Assembly: GCA_028282725.1 (NCBI GenBank)
Contig: JANQHF010000036.1
Location: 57,143 to 121,142, forward strand
DNA from: Saprospiraceae bacterium
GTDB lineage: Bacteria > Bacteroidota > Bacteroidia > Chitinophagales > Saprospiraceae
Reading direction: 5' to 3'
DNA length: 64,000 bases
Within the stretch, counting starts at the first letter, position 1; every line of letters starts with the position of its first letter. The translations under genes and the position numbers were made by a program. Below the pieces are notes generated by a model. It was not told the origin of the DNA. It made no database searches and saw only the letters and a program-made list of their open reading frames with translations. Of this stretch, positions 51,432-59,818 are shown piece after piece.

Positions 51432-52547
51432 TTACCCGGTCAGCGTAATGGAATCAAATCGTTTGAGGAAATCGGGATCATAGTCAGCACCTATACCTGG
51501 CTCGTCTTCCACGGTAATACTCCAATCTGAATGATATTGCATTCCACCGATAACGGGGTCCTCCGTATGCATCAAAGGTGAATCCATATCAAAGTACTTG
51601 ATGTGATCCCAGGCCATACTGAAGTGGACCAGGGCTGTGATTCCAAGTCTTGATTCAGAGAATGAACCGACCTGGCAGTCCATATCCTGGGCTTCAGCTA
51701 TGGAAGCAATTTTCATAGCATGACATATGCCTCCGGATTTCCCAAGTTTGATATTGATGAGATCTATACATTCCAATGCTGTCACCTGGAAGGCATCTTT
51801 GTGAGTGAATACTGACTCATCTCCCATGATTGGAATAGGGGAGCGGTCGCGTAGTGTTTTCAGATGTATTAGGTTTTGACTATAAATCGGGGCTTCACAA
51901 TGTTCAATAGAAAGATGCTCCATTTCTTTGAGTGCCGAGGTCGCCTGAGTAAGATTCCAACCCTGGTTAGCGTCAATTCTCAACGGGTAATCCGACCCTG
52001 TGGCTTGTCGAATGGCCTTCATTCTATCAACATCTTTTACCGAAGGACGTTGACCGAGTTTAATCTTTAAGACAGGGAATCCCTCCTCTTTGTACTGAAT
52101 TGCTTTTTCGACCATCTTATCGGAATCCATCAGGCTGACGGTCATATCTGTCTCAATTCTTTTATCGGGATCACCGTTCAGGTATTGGTACAAAGGAAGA
52201 CCCACCAGTTTTGCATTCAAGTCATACAAAGCCATATCGAATGCTCCTTTGATAGAGGCGTTTCCTGCAAGGGACTGATCCATGATCTGAACGATCCTCC
52301 TGATCCTGGTCACATCCAGACCCAATATCAATCTGGCAATGTTTTGGGCGGCTGCCACTGTCCCCTCCTGGGTTTCACCATGGATGGTGCGATAAGGACA
52401 ACATTCTCCGATTCCGTACAAGCCTTCATCACAATAGATTTGAACTACCGTAATCGTTGCTTCCGTCAAAGGTCCCTTAGAAATGATGAAGGGTTCATTC
52501 AAGGGGATTTTGATTGGAATGATTTTGATTTTATTGATTTTGGCCAT
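51432..52547 (-). CDS. Enolase-superfamily enzyme, dipeptide-epimerase-like
   Basis: 371 residues. The MLE/MR-like barrel has Lys161-x-Lys163 (VLKIKLG), metal ligands Asp192 (RIDANQGW), Glu218 and Asp243 (GDES), and Lys267 on the other face (NIKLGKSGG). The C-terminal Asp320-Met-Asp322 (KYFDMDSPL) matches the DxD motif that binds the alpha-amino group in L-Ala-D/L-Glu-type dipeptide epimerases. It probably epimerises a dipeptide, perhaps in murein peptide recycling; muconate-cycloisomerase activity is the alternative. Single gene, 105 bp before the large T9SS gene. Confidence 0.8.
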   Translation of the reverse strand: MAKINKIKIIPIKIPLNEPFIISKGPLTEATITVVQIYCDEGLYGIGECCPYRTIHGETQEGTVAAAQNIARLILGLDVTRIRRIVQIMDQSLAGNASIKGAFDMALYDLNAKLVGLPLYQYLNGDPDKRIETDMTVSLMDSDKMVEKAIQYKEEGFPVLKIKLGQRPSVKDVDRMKAIRQATGSDYPLRIDANQGWNLTQATSALKEMEHLSIEHCEAPIYSQNLIHLKTLRDRSPIPIMGDESVFTHKDAFQVTALECIDLINIKLGKSGGICHAMKIASIAEAQDMDCQVGSFSESRLGITALVHFSMAWDHIKYFDMDSPLMHTEDPVIGGMQYHSDWSITVEDEPGIGADYDPDFLKRFDSITLTG

Positions 52548-52615
52548 TATTGATGAATTTCTACATATGGAATTTGAACCGGACAGCTAAATATCGATAT
52601 TCAAGACGGATCAAT

Positions 52616-52623
52616 TACATTTG
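52616..52623 (+). promoter_or_regulatory. Candidate -7 element for the LysM protein gene
   Basis: TACATTTG matches TAnnTTTG exactly, 125 bp before the start. A usable -33 TTTG was not found at the normal spacing. The long leader would be AT-rich. Confidence 0.35.
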
Positions 52624-52747
52624 CGCATGATTAAAGATCAATGGAAATGCTAAACTTCTGATTTCAGGAACTTATTAGCACACAAATGATCTTATCATAC
52701 TGTCTTTAAGACACGAAATCAATTATTCAATTAATCAAAACAAACAA

Positions 52748-53200
52748 ATGGGATTATTTTCATTTATTAAAGGAGCTGGTAAAAAGATATTCAAAAAGAA
52801 AGATGCAGCACCATCATTAAGTCCTGAAGAAGCAAAAATTGCTGCCCTTCGGGAAGCTGTAGCAGAGTTGGGCATTCCTGTCACAGGTTTGAATATTGAC
52901 CTTGCAGAACAGGTAATTGTTGAGGGTTCAACCAATACGAATGCTGATCGCGAGAAGATCATTTTGGCATTGGGCAATGTCGAAGGTATTGGGGCGGTTG
53001 CTGATAACATTACTGTTCTGAATCCAGAACCGGAATCTACTTTCCATGAAGTAAAGAGTGGAGATACGCTTTCAAAAATCGCCAGAGATGTATATGGTGA
53101 TCCTATGAAGTACAACGTTATTTTCGAGGCTAACCAGCCTATGTTGTCACATCCTGATAAAATTTATCCAGGACAAATATTAAGGATTCCCTCCTTATAA
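52748..53200 (+). CDS. lysM: BON-LysM protein (YgaU/LysM-type)
   Basis: 150 residues. The start MGLFSFIKGAGKKIFKKK, a BON-like part at about 45-95 (QVIVEGSTNTNADREKIILALGNVEGI) and a C-terminal LysM domain at 98-147 (HEVKSGDTLSKIARDVYG, MKYNVIFEANQP, IYPGQILRIP) match the small YgaU/LysM proteins, which in E. coli bind potassium (Kbp). No signal peptide, so cytosolic. An intrinsic terminator follows directly. Confidence 0.92.
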   Translation: MGLFSFIKGAGKKIFKKKDAAPSLSPEEAKIAALREAVAELGIPVTGLNIDLAEQVIVEGSTNTNADREKIILALGNVEGIGAVADNITVLNPEPESTFHEVKSGDTLSKIARDVYGDPMKYNVIFEANQPMLSHPDKIYPGQILRIPSL

Positions 53201-53212
53201 GATATGGTTTCC

Positions 53213-53241
53213 AAAAGGGTCCCGAAATACCGGGCCTTTTT
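53213..53241 (+). terminator. Intrinsic terminator of the LysM gene
   Basis: AAAAGG and CCCG pair with CGGG and CCTTTT around a 6-nt loop with a 2-nt bulge, ending in TTTTT, 12 bp after the stop codon. Confidence 0.8.
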
Positions 53242-53323
53242 GGTTAACAAATATACTGCTAGGGGAAATCCACTAGGGATTTCCTTTCGAATCACCTATC
53301 TTCGATAATCTTGAACTCGGGGC

Positions 53324-53797
53324 ATGTCTCATTTTAAAGCATTTTGTTTTCTATTATTAACGCTATCGTTATCCTGCGAACCTAAAGGACCGGAATTGAC
53401 ACCCTTGGATCTTTTATCGCAAGGCTTATCTCTCAAAATCAATGCACCTGAAGGCGTTGAGATAAAGGCCACCGATCTTGGCTTGATCAAGGACGTAACC
53501 GTAAAAAACGATGAAGGTTATTCCATCCAGATCTTTGAATCCGAAGCCAGGGTATTGGATGCCACCCAGGTAGTGTCATCGCTAAAAGAGGAAATCAGAA
53601 ATTCCAAATATTTTTCGAAATTTATCAGCGAGGATGATCACGGATTCATATTTGAAAAAAGAGTCGATGAAAACTACATCAATTATGATTTCAGGCATAT
53701 AAAAATCAGGGGAGACAAACAATACATCATCCAAACAGGGCTGTCGACACAATTCACCTTGGACGAAGTCGAAATCATGTATCAATCAGTTCAATAA
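53324..53797 (+). CDS. Lipoprotein of unknown function
   Basis: 157 residues with lipobox TLSLSC (Cys18). The mature region is a mixed alpha/beta domain (LSLKINAPEGVEIKA, GYSIQIFESEAR, YIIQTGLSTQFTLDEVEIMYQSV) with no catalytic motif; the pattern is like small periplasmic binding or chaperone-type domains but no family is recognised. The SH3 protein gene starts six bases after its stop, so they form one transcript. Confidence 0.72.
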   Translation: MSHFKAFCFLLLTLSLSCEPKGPELTPLDLLSQGLSLKINAPEGVEIKATDLGLIKDVTVKNDEGYSIQIFESEARVLDATQVVSSLKEEIRNSKYFSKFISEDDHGFIFEKRVDENYINYDFRHIKIRGDKQYIIQTGLSTQFTLDEVEIMYQSVQ

Positions 53798-53803
53798 CAA
53801 TCA

Positions 53804-54316
53804 TTGGCAAAGCGGCGGAGATACAGAAACGGACCAAACACGGTATGGAGATGGATCAGTTTTGTCGCGTTTTTATTCATCCTCTTAATATTTGGGATTT
53901 CCATCATCAAAAAGCAGTCTCCGGCGCAGACCATATCCAGTTTGTTCAAATCAAATAAGGTCGATTCTCTTGAATCTCAATTTACCAAAAAAGAGCTGTT
54001 GGAATTGCTTTCAGAAAAAGATGGCATCATTGAAGAACTCAGTGTTCAATTGGACACGTATGAAAAAAATCAGAGTGCAGGACCAGCAAAAATCCGCACT
54101 TCATCTGACGCATTGAATATGCGAAATTGTCCTTCACTTTCGGGAGACATTATTCTCAAAATTCCTAATGGACTGGAGGTCACTATATTGTATTACGATA
54201 GTGAAGAAATTGAGCTGGAAGGCCAGCAAGGGAAATGGTGTAAGGTCAAATATGATGATCAGGAAGGATGGGTCTGGAGCAGATATCTGGAGCCCGTTTT
54301 TGATGACTCAAGATAA
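53804..54316 (+). CDS. Membrane-anchored protein with bacterial SH3 domain
   Basis: 170 residues from a TTG at 53804. A basic start (MAKRRRYRNG), one transmembrane helix at 15-36 (WRWISFVAFLFILLIFGISII), a coiled-coil at about 55-90 (KKELLELLSEKDGIIEELS) and an SH3b domain at about 97-165 (IRTSSDALNMRNCPS, WCKVKYDDQEGWVWSRYL). The SH3b part would be periplasmic and may bind peptidoglycan. Its stop is two bases from the stop of the convergent deformylase-like gene. Confidence 0.8.
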   Translation: MAKRRRYRNGPNTVWRWISFVAFLFILLIFGISIIKKQSPAQTISSLFKSNKVDSLESQFTKKELLELLSEKDGIIEELSVQLDTYEKNQSAGPAKIRTSSDALNMRNCPSLSGDIILKIPNGLEVTILYYDSEEIELEGQQGKWCKVKYDDQEGWVWSRYLEPVFDDSR

Positions 54317-54318
54317 AA

Positions 54319-54804
54319 TCACCACCTCCATTTAAAGGGTCTTTGATCAATGGCACGATCAATACACAGGATTCCATCAAGGTGGTCTATTTCATGCTGT
54401 AAAAGTTCTGAAAGAGCTCCGGAAGCTCGAAGCGATTTGAGCTTCCAATGTTCATCCCTGAACGATATTTCGATCTCCGTATGTCTGGAGACATGAACCA
54501 AAAGGTGTGGGAAACTCATACAGTCATCCCAAAGATTGAAAGTATCATTGCTTTTAAATTCAAATTGAGGATTAATGATTACTTGTGGTTCGTCTAGATT
54601 GATGTATATAAGTCGTTTCATTATTCCTAACTGCGGAGCAGCAATGCCCCTTCCAAACCGGTATTTTGCCCGAATTTCTTCCATGACATTGTGCAAGTCC
54701 TCTACCCAGTTTTTCACCTCGTGTAATTCCCTTTCTTCGACATCAACGGAAGTCTGGTATAATCTCGGATCACCCAATAACAACAAATCTTGAAGTTGTT
54801 TCAT
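54319..54804 (-). CDS. Peptide-deformylase-like metal hydrolase at the end of the arginine operon
   Basis: 161 residues. All metal and catalytic residues of deformylases are present: GIAAPQLG at 53-60, Cys95 (DDCMSF), and His137-Glu138-xxx-His141 (QHEIDHLDG). The usual EGCLS motif reads DDCMS, so this is a diverged member. It overlaps the DUF1835 gene by four bases. It may be a second deformylase or a hydrolase with another N-acyl substrate; a link to the arginine pathway's acyl intermediates is inference only. Confidence 0.78.
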   Translation of the reverse strand: MKQLQDLLLLGDPRLYQTSVDVEERELHEVKNWVEDLHNVMEEIRAKYRFGRGIAAPQLGIMKRLIYINLDEPQVIINPQFEFKSNDTFNLWDDCMSFPHLLVHVSRHTEIEISFRDEHWKLKSLRASGALSELLQHEIDHLDGILCIDRAIDQRPFKWRW

Positions 54805-55544
54805 ACTCTTTCCTGTTGTAATTGATCGATCATATGTTTGACTTGAAGATCACCATACCCATAAACTCCCAACTCTTTAGAAAATCTCTTAAATATTTCA
54901 CCGAAAGAAGGATGATGTGATTCTTGCAGAATTGTTTTGAGCTTTCTAAGTGGCAAATTCAACCCTTCACCAGGCAACAAATTGATCAACGCTCGGATCG
55001 ATTCGTCTATATCGTATAAGAATGGAATGTCCTCTTTTAGCAAGTTTGAAAAATAGTCCATTGATTGATCGAGATAGTTCTGCCATAAATTGCAAATGAG
55101 ACCTTGCTCCTCTTTTTTCAATTTCAATTTGTCGTCAAATGCCTTAGACAGATCTTGTAATGACATTGAACCAAATCCCGACCATTTTCTATGAATAGGT
55201 CTTGTCCAGTAAATGACAGGGTTTTCATAATTCTTCACCAGGCAATCAACCAGAAACCACATATTTAATTGGCAAAAAAGATCAAATTCAAACCACAAAT
55301 GAAATCGAGTTCCTGGCGGACATCGAAATAATCGGTCCAATTCGTCAATGACCCGAACCTTATAGATCTCTTCCTCGGTCTGAAATTGCTGAATAAAGTA
55401 ATCGGTTCGTTGTTTCCAGAATTGATTATTACATTCTGGGTATAAAGGTCCCTCGATCAGGCATTCGCGCATGACGATAAAAGGTTGATATGTTCCCATG
55501 AGTTGTTGTGCCAGCGCATCACCGTTCAGAACGTGAACAACCAT
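54801..55544 (-). CDS. DUF1835-family protein in the arginine operon
   Basis: 247 residues. The N-terminus has VVHVLNGDALAQQLM, MRECLIEGPLYP and FHLWFEFDLFCQLN, the DUF1835 hallmarks, followed by a helical DUF3658-like half. The family has no proven activity. It starts directly after the argF' stop and overlaps the deformylase-like gene by four bases, so it is translated with the arginine genes. No link to arginine synthesis is known to me. Confidence 0.8.
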   Translation of the reverse strand: MVVHVLNGDALAQQLMGTYQPFIVMRECLIEGPLYPECNNQFWKQRTDYFIQQFQTEEEIYKVRVIDELDRLFRCPPGTRFHLWFEFDLFCQLNMWFLVDCLVKNYENPVIYWTRPIHRKWSGFGSMSLQDLSKAFDDKLKLKKEEQGLICNLWQNYLDQSMDYFSNLLKEDIPFLYDIDESIRALINLLPGEGLNLPLRKLKTILQESHHPSFGEIFKRFSKELGVYGYGDLQVKHMIDQLQQERV

Positions 55545-56501
55545 TTACAGCGTACCTTTTAAGATGTTGTAAAGGACAGCCTGAGCTGTATATAACCTGT
55601 TTTTGGCTAATTCAGATATAAGGGAGTGATCACTGTCCATTGCGTCATCCGAGATTACGACGTTTCTTCGTACGGGAAGGCAATGAAGCAATTTGGCTTC
55701 ATTGGAAAGCGAGAGTGCTTCCCTGGTAATCATTCGTGTCGGATCTTCTGAAATTACCTGTCCATACTTTTTTACTGAAGACCAGTTTTTTACATAGACG
55801 AAGTCAGCATTTTTAAAGGCCTCCTTTTGATCATAAACTACATGATGGCCCTCGGTAAATCGTTCATCCAATTCGTATCCTTCCGGGTGAGTGATTGTGA
55901 CGGAATCACCGGCAGCCCTCATCCATTCAAGAAATGAATTCGCTACGGCTTGTGGCAATGCTTTTGGATGAGGAGCCCAACTCAAGACGATTTTGGGTTT
56001 TTTGACAGAAGAATATTCTTTGATGGTCATCAGGTCGGCAAATGATTGCAGGGGATGACGGATGGCCGATTCGAGGTTTACTACAGGTTTGGTACTGTAC
56101 TTCATGAAATTATTGACTACCACATCTCTATAATCACTCTCTTTGTCTTTCAATCCCGGGAATGATCTGATGGCTATTATATCCGCATAACCTGAAATGA
56201 CTCTGGCCGCCTCCTTAACATGTTCTGCTGTATTTTGATCCATGATTTTGCCGTCCTCAAATTCCCAGGCCCAGCTGTCTTTCATATCCATTGAGATGAC
56301 CTGCATCCCCAGATTCAAAGCTGCCTTTTGAGTACTTAACTTTGTCCGAAGGCTTGGATTGAAAAACAGTAAAACCAGCAATTTGCCTTTTCCAAATTCC
56401 TTGTACTTCAGCGGATGAGCCTTCATACCTTGCGCCGACAATAACAGCTGATCCAGATGGCTTACATCTTTGACGGAATAGAAATTTTGATTCGTACTCA
56501 T
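55545..56501 (-). CDS. argF': N-acylornithine carbamoyltransferase (ArgF' type)
   Basis: 318 residues. Carbamoyl-phosphate loop FFNPSLRTKLS at 47-57 and the closing HCLPVRRN belong to the acetyl- and succinylornithine carbamoyltransferases, not normal ornithine carbamoyltransferase. It carbamoylates N-acylornithine in the cytosol. At the position that I recall as Pro in the Bacteroides succinylornithine enzyme and Glu in the Xanthomonas acetylornithine enzyme, this protein has Ala92 (NTAEH), so the acyl group cannot be decided. It follows argD with a four-base overlap. Confidence 0.9.
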   Translation of the reverse strand: MSTNQNFYSVKDVSHLDQLLLSAQGMKAHPLKYKEFGKGKLLVLLFFNPSLRTKLSTQKAALNLGMQVISMDMKDSWAWEFEDGKIMDQNTAEHVKEAARVISGYADIIAIRSFPGLKDKESDYRDVVVNNFMKYSTKPVVNLESAIRHPLQSFADLMTIKEYSSVKKPKIVLSWAPHPKALPQAVANSFLEWMRAAGDSVTITHPEGYELDERFTEGHHVVYDQKEAFKNADFVYVKNWSSVKKYGQVISEDPTRMITREALSLSNEAKLLHCLPVRRNVVISDDAMDSDHSLISELAKNRLYTAQAVLYNILKGTL

Positions 56502-57640
56502 GAAATAGATCTTAGGGTGGTTTCCAGTTTGTTCACAAATATGTCAACTTCCTTATCGGTAATATTTAAGGGAGGCAGTATTCTAATGATTTTGGGATTG
56601 TGTGAACTTCCGGTGAATACATGATGATCATAAATGAGTTTTTCTCTTACGATCTTTGCGTTGATTTCAAGTTCTGCCCCGAGCATAAGTCCTTGTCCTT
56701 TGATTTTTGATATTAGTGGCAAACCATGTAAAAGCTGTTTTATTCGATTACCCATTGCTCTTGCATTTTCTACCAGATCTTCCATTTGCATCACTTCCAG
56801 GACTGCTATGCCAGCTGCACATGCCAGGTGATTTCCCCCGAAGGTCGTGCCGAGTTGTGATTTTACAGGGGGCATCTTCCGTGCATTGATCAAGATTCCA
56901 CCGATTGGAAATCCATTGCCCATTCCTTTGGCCATCGTAATGATATCCGGTCTGATTGAAGACTCCTGAAATGCGAAAAAGTTTCCTGATCTGCCATAAC
57001 CGCATTGTATTTCATCCATGATCAGAATGGTCTTGCTCTTTTCACACTCAATCTGAATCTTGTCTAATAGATCGGCAGAAATCATATCCAATCCTCCTAC
57101 TCCCTGGATAACTTCGATAATGATCGCGGCATATTGATGGGATCTGATCTCATCGATCATCTTTTTTTCGTCCTCGAAGTGTACATATGTAACATCGATA
57201 CCGTGATTGATAGGTGCCTGATGTTTTGAAGCAGTATTGGTGACATTGATAGCTGCAGAAGTCCGACCATGAAAGCAGTTTTCAAGTGCCAGGACCTTTG
57301 TTCGGTTATTATAAAATGAAGCCAATTTCAACGCATTTTCATTAGCTTCGGCTCCACTGTTAATCAGAAAGAGTTCATATCCTTTTAGACCGCTGGTTAT
57401 TTCCAACAAGCCGGCAAGCACTTGCTGTAACGGGTTAATCACTGAATTGGAATAGAATCCAAGTTCCTGAAGCTGTGCAGATATTTTATGTACATAGTGA
57501 GGATGAGAATGACCAATGCTGATGACTGCATGACCTCCGTAAAAATCAAGATATTCCCGGCCTTTGAAATCATAAATGTAAGACCCCTTACCTTTTACAG
57601 GTGTGATATCGAAAAGTGAGTAAACATCATATAGATTCAT
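56498..57640 (-). CDS. argD: Acylornithine aminotransferase
   Basis: 380 residues from the ATG at 57640 (MNLYDVYSLFDI, the usual start for these enzymes); a GTG at 57659 would run into argC. PLP-binding Lys238 (TMAKGMGNG), the DEIQCGYGRSG block, NSGAEANENALK and FHGRTSAAI are the fold-type I class III signatures. It converts N-acyl-glutamate semialdehyde to N-acylornithine. The stop overlaps the argF' start by four bases, and argC ends 10 bp before the start. Confidence 0.94.
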   Translation of the reverse strand: MNLYDVYSLFDITPVKGKGSYIYDFKGREYLDFYGGHAVISIGHSHPHYVHKISAQLQELGFYSNSVINPLQQVLAGLLEITSGLKGYELFLINSGAEANENALKLASFYNNRTKVLALENCFHGRTSAAINVTNTASKHQAPINHGIDVTYVHFEDEKKMIDEIRSHQYAAIIIEVIQGVGGLDMISADLLDKIQIECEKSKTILIMDEIQCGYGRSGNFFAFQESSIRPDIITMAKGMGNGFPIGGILINARKMPPVKSQLGTTFGGNHLACAAGIAVLEVMQMEDLVENARAMGNRIKQLLHGLPLISKIKGQGLMLGAELEINAKIVREKLIYDHHVFTGSSHNPKIIRILPPLNITDKEVDIFVNKLETTLRSIS

Positions 57641-57650
57641 CCCGGTTGAT

Positions 57651-58622
57651 TTAATAAACACTCGCTTTAAGCATCAGACCAGAAGCTTCTTCCCAGCCAT
57701 TTCTAATATTCAAATTTTGAACAGCCTGACCTGCAGCTCCTTTCAATAAATTGTCGATGGCACATTCTATCCTGAGCAGATGATCATGTTTTGAAATATG
57801 GATGAGCGCGTTATTTGTATTTACGACTTCTTTTACGGAAATAGAAGACTCTGACAAGTGAACAAATGGTGAGGGATGATAGTAATCATTATATAATTCG
57901 ATCGCTTCATGTTCAGAAAGATCGCTCTCCAAATAAATGCTGGCAAATATCCCTCTCGTAAAACTACCTCTCATCGGAATGAAGTGAATGGTTGCTTCTT
58001 TCCCGTCTTGTAATTGTCTGATACTTTGATGGATCTCTCCAAGATGTTGGTGGTTGAATGCTTTGTATATTGAAATGTTGTTGTTGCGCCAGGAATTGTG
58101 AGTAGTGGGCAATGGATTTTGACCGGCGCCTGTGCTCCCGGTTATGGCAGTGACATGAACATCCGATTTTAAGTGATGTCCTGCAGCCAATGGCAGGATG
58201 CCCAGCTGAATGGCCGTGGCAAAACATCCGGGATTGGCGATTTGATTTGAAGACTGTATGATCTCTCTATTCAATTCACATAGTCCGTAGACAAAATCTT
58301 CTGCATCGTTTTTTAATCTGTAATCGCGACTCAAATCGATTACCAGACATTCTTTTCCAGGCTCATTCTCCTCGATGAATCTTTTTGAATTTCCATGCCC
58401 CATACACAAGAAGAGAGCATCTGCTCTTTGAATGGATGCATCACTGAATTTCTGGTCCGTCCATCCTTTCAGGTCGGGATGTGTAGAATGGAGATAATTG
58501 CCTGATTGACTGCGACTGGAAACGAATTGCAGATCGCAATGATCGTGATTCAAGATGAGACGGATCATTTCGCCACCGACGTACCCGGCTCCTCCGATAA
58601 TACCAACTTTACATTTTTTCAT
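57651..58622 (-). CDS. argC: N-acetyl-gamma-glutamyl-phosphate reductase
   Basis: 323 residues. NADP-binding GGAGYVGGEMIRL at 10-22, catalytic Cys133 in IANPGCFATAIQLG and the GTGAGQNP-type turn ITGSTGAGQNP identify it. It reduces the acylglutamyl phosphate to the semialdehyde in the cytosol. It overlaps argG by four bases. The acyl group may be acetyl or succinyl in this lineage. Confidence 0.95.
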   Translation of the reverse strand: MKKCKVGIIGGAGYVGGEMIRLILNHDHCDLQFVSSRSQSGNYLHSTHPDLKGWTDQKFSDASIQRADALFLCMGHGNSKRFIEENEPGKECLVIDLSRDYRLKNDAEDFVYGLCELNREIIQSSNQIANPGCFATAIQLGILPLAAGHHLKSDVHVTAITGSTGAGQNPLPTTHNSWRNNNISIYKAFNHQHLGEIHQSIRQLQDGKEATIHFIPMRGSFTRGIFASIYLESDLSEHEAIELYNDYYHPSPFVHLSESSISVKEVVNTNNALIHISKHDHLLRIECAIDNLLKGAAGQAVQNLNIRNGWEEASGLMLKASVY

Positions 58623-59815
58623 TTCATGTCGGGATTTACGTGGTAAAATAGCTTGTCGGCGTTCGAGTAGATCTTTGTAAAACCCTTGGCATCTTCACCC
58701 GACCAGGCCAGGTTGGTTTCTCCGTATTGACCAAAATCCGAATTCATCAGATCGTTTTTCGATTGAATGCCAAGCAATTCAAATCTGTATGGGTGAAGTC
58801 GTATGAATACTTCTCCATTGACCGTATCCTGGCTATCGGTCAGGAATCCTTCAATATTGCGCATGACAGGTTCAAGGTATTTTCCTTCATGAAGAAACAT
58901 GCCATACCAGTCTGCAAGTTGCTTTTTCCAGTATGCCTGCCATTTGGTCAATGTATGTTTTTCCAAAAGTTCATGTGCCTTGATCAGAATGAGTGCCGCT
59001 GGTGCTTCGAATGCGACCCGGCCTTTGATTCCGATAATAGTATCGCCTACGTGTATATCCCTTCCAATGGCATATTCATGTCCCAATTCATTCAATGTCT
59101 TTATGAGACTTAGAGGACTTTCTTGACGCTGGCCATTCATTGCGATAGGTTGGCCTTTACTAAAGGTGATTTGAATTTCTGTTGCATCGTTTCGATCACA
59201 TTGATGCAACCATGCATCTTCAGGAAGAGATTGATGACTGGTCAGCGTCTCTTTTCCACCGATGCTGGTGCCCCAAATACCTTTGTTGATAGAGTATACA
59301 CCTTTCTGTTCATCCCATTGATATCCCCTCTCTTCTATGAACCGAATTTCTTCTTGTCGGGAAAGTCGTTGATCGCGAATGGGTGTGATTACCTCGATAT
59401 GACTGGCAAGACTTTCGAATGCACCATCAAATCGGATTTGATCATTCCCGGCACCCGTACTCCCATGTGCGACATATCGCGCTCCTACTTTCTGACAATA
59501 CTCCAGCACTGCAATTGCTTGAAATACCCGCTCTGAACTCACGGATAAGGGATATGTATTGTTTCTCAAAACATTCCCATAGATCATATACCGGAGACAT
59601 TTGACATAATAGTCCTGCTCATTATTGATGCTTTCAAATTCGCTCGCTCCCAATGCCCGGGCTCTTTGCTCAAGTAGGCCCACCTCACTGTCTGAAAAGC
59701 CTCCGGTATTTACATGAACGGCATGAACATCATACCCGGTTTCTTTCAGGTAAAGGATACAATAGGACGTATCCAGACCCCCGCTATATGCCAGAACGAC
59801 TTTCTCCTTGGTCAT
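58619..59815 (-). CDS. argG: Argininosuccinate synthase
   Basis: 398 residues. The ATP loop LAYSGGLDTSYCILYL at the start, RYVAHGSTGAGNDQIRFD and GRDIHVGDTIIGIKGR are argininosuccinate synthase features. It joins citrulline to aspartate. In this pathway the acyl group must be removed before this step. It starts three bases after the end of the GNAT gene (59819) on the same strand and overlaps argC by four bases. Confidence 0.95.
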   Translation of the reverse strand: MTKEKVVLAYSGGLDTSYCILYLKETGYDVHAVHVNTGGFSDSEVGLLEQRARALGASEFESINNEQDYYVKCLRYMIYGNVLRNNTYPLSVSSERVFQAIAVLEYCQKVGARYVAHGSTGAGNDQIRFDGAFESLASHIEVITPIRDQRLSRQEEIRFIEERGYQWDEQKGVYSINKGIWGTSIGGKETLTSHQSLPEDAWLHQCDRNDATEIQITFSKGQPIAMNGQRQESPLSLIKTLNELGHEYAIGRDIHVGDTIIGIKGRVAFEAPAALILIKAHELLEKHTLTKWQAYWKKQLADWYGMFLHEGKYLEPVMRNIEGFLTDSQDTVNGEVFIRLHPYRFELLGIQSKNDLMNSDFGQYGETNLAWSGEDAKGFTKIYSNADKLFYHVNPDMK

Positions 59816-59818
59816 TGC

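Noticed and set aside
54319..54804. Housekeeping peptide deformylase (def)
   Set aside because: The EGCLS motif is changed to DDCMS and the gene sits in the arginine operon, so the standard def call is not safe.
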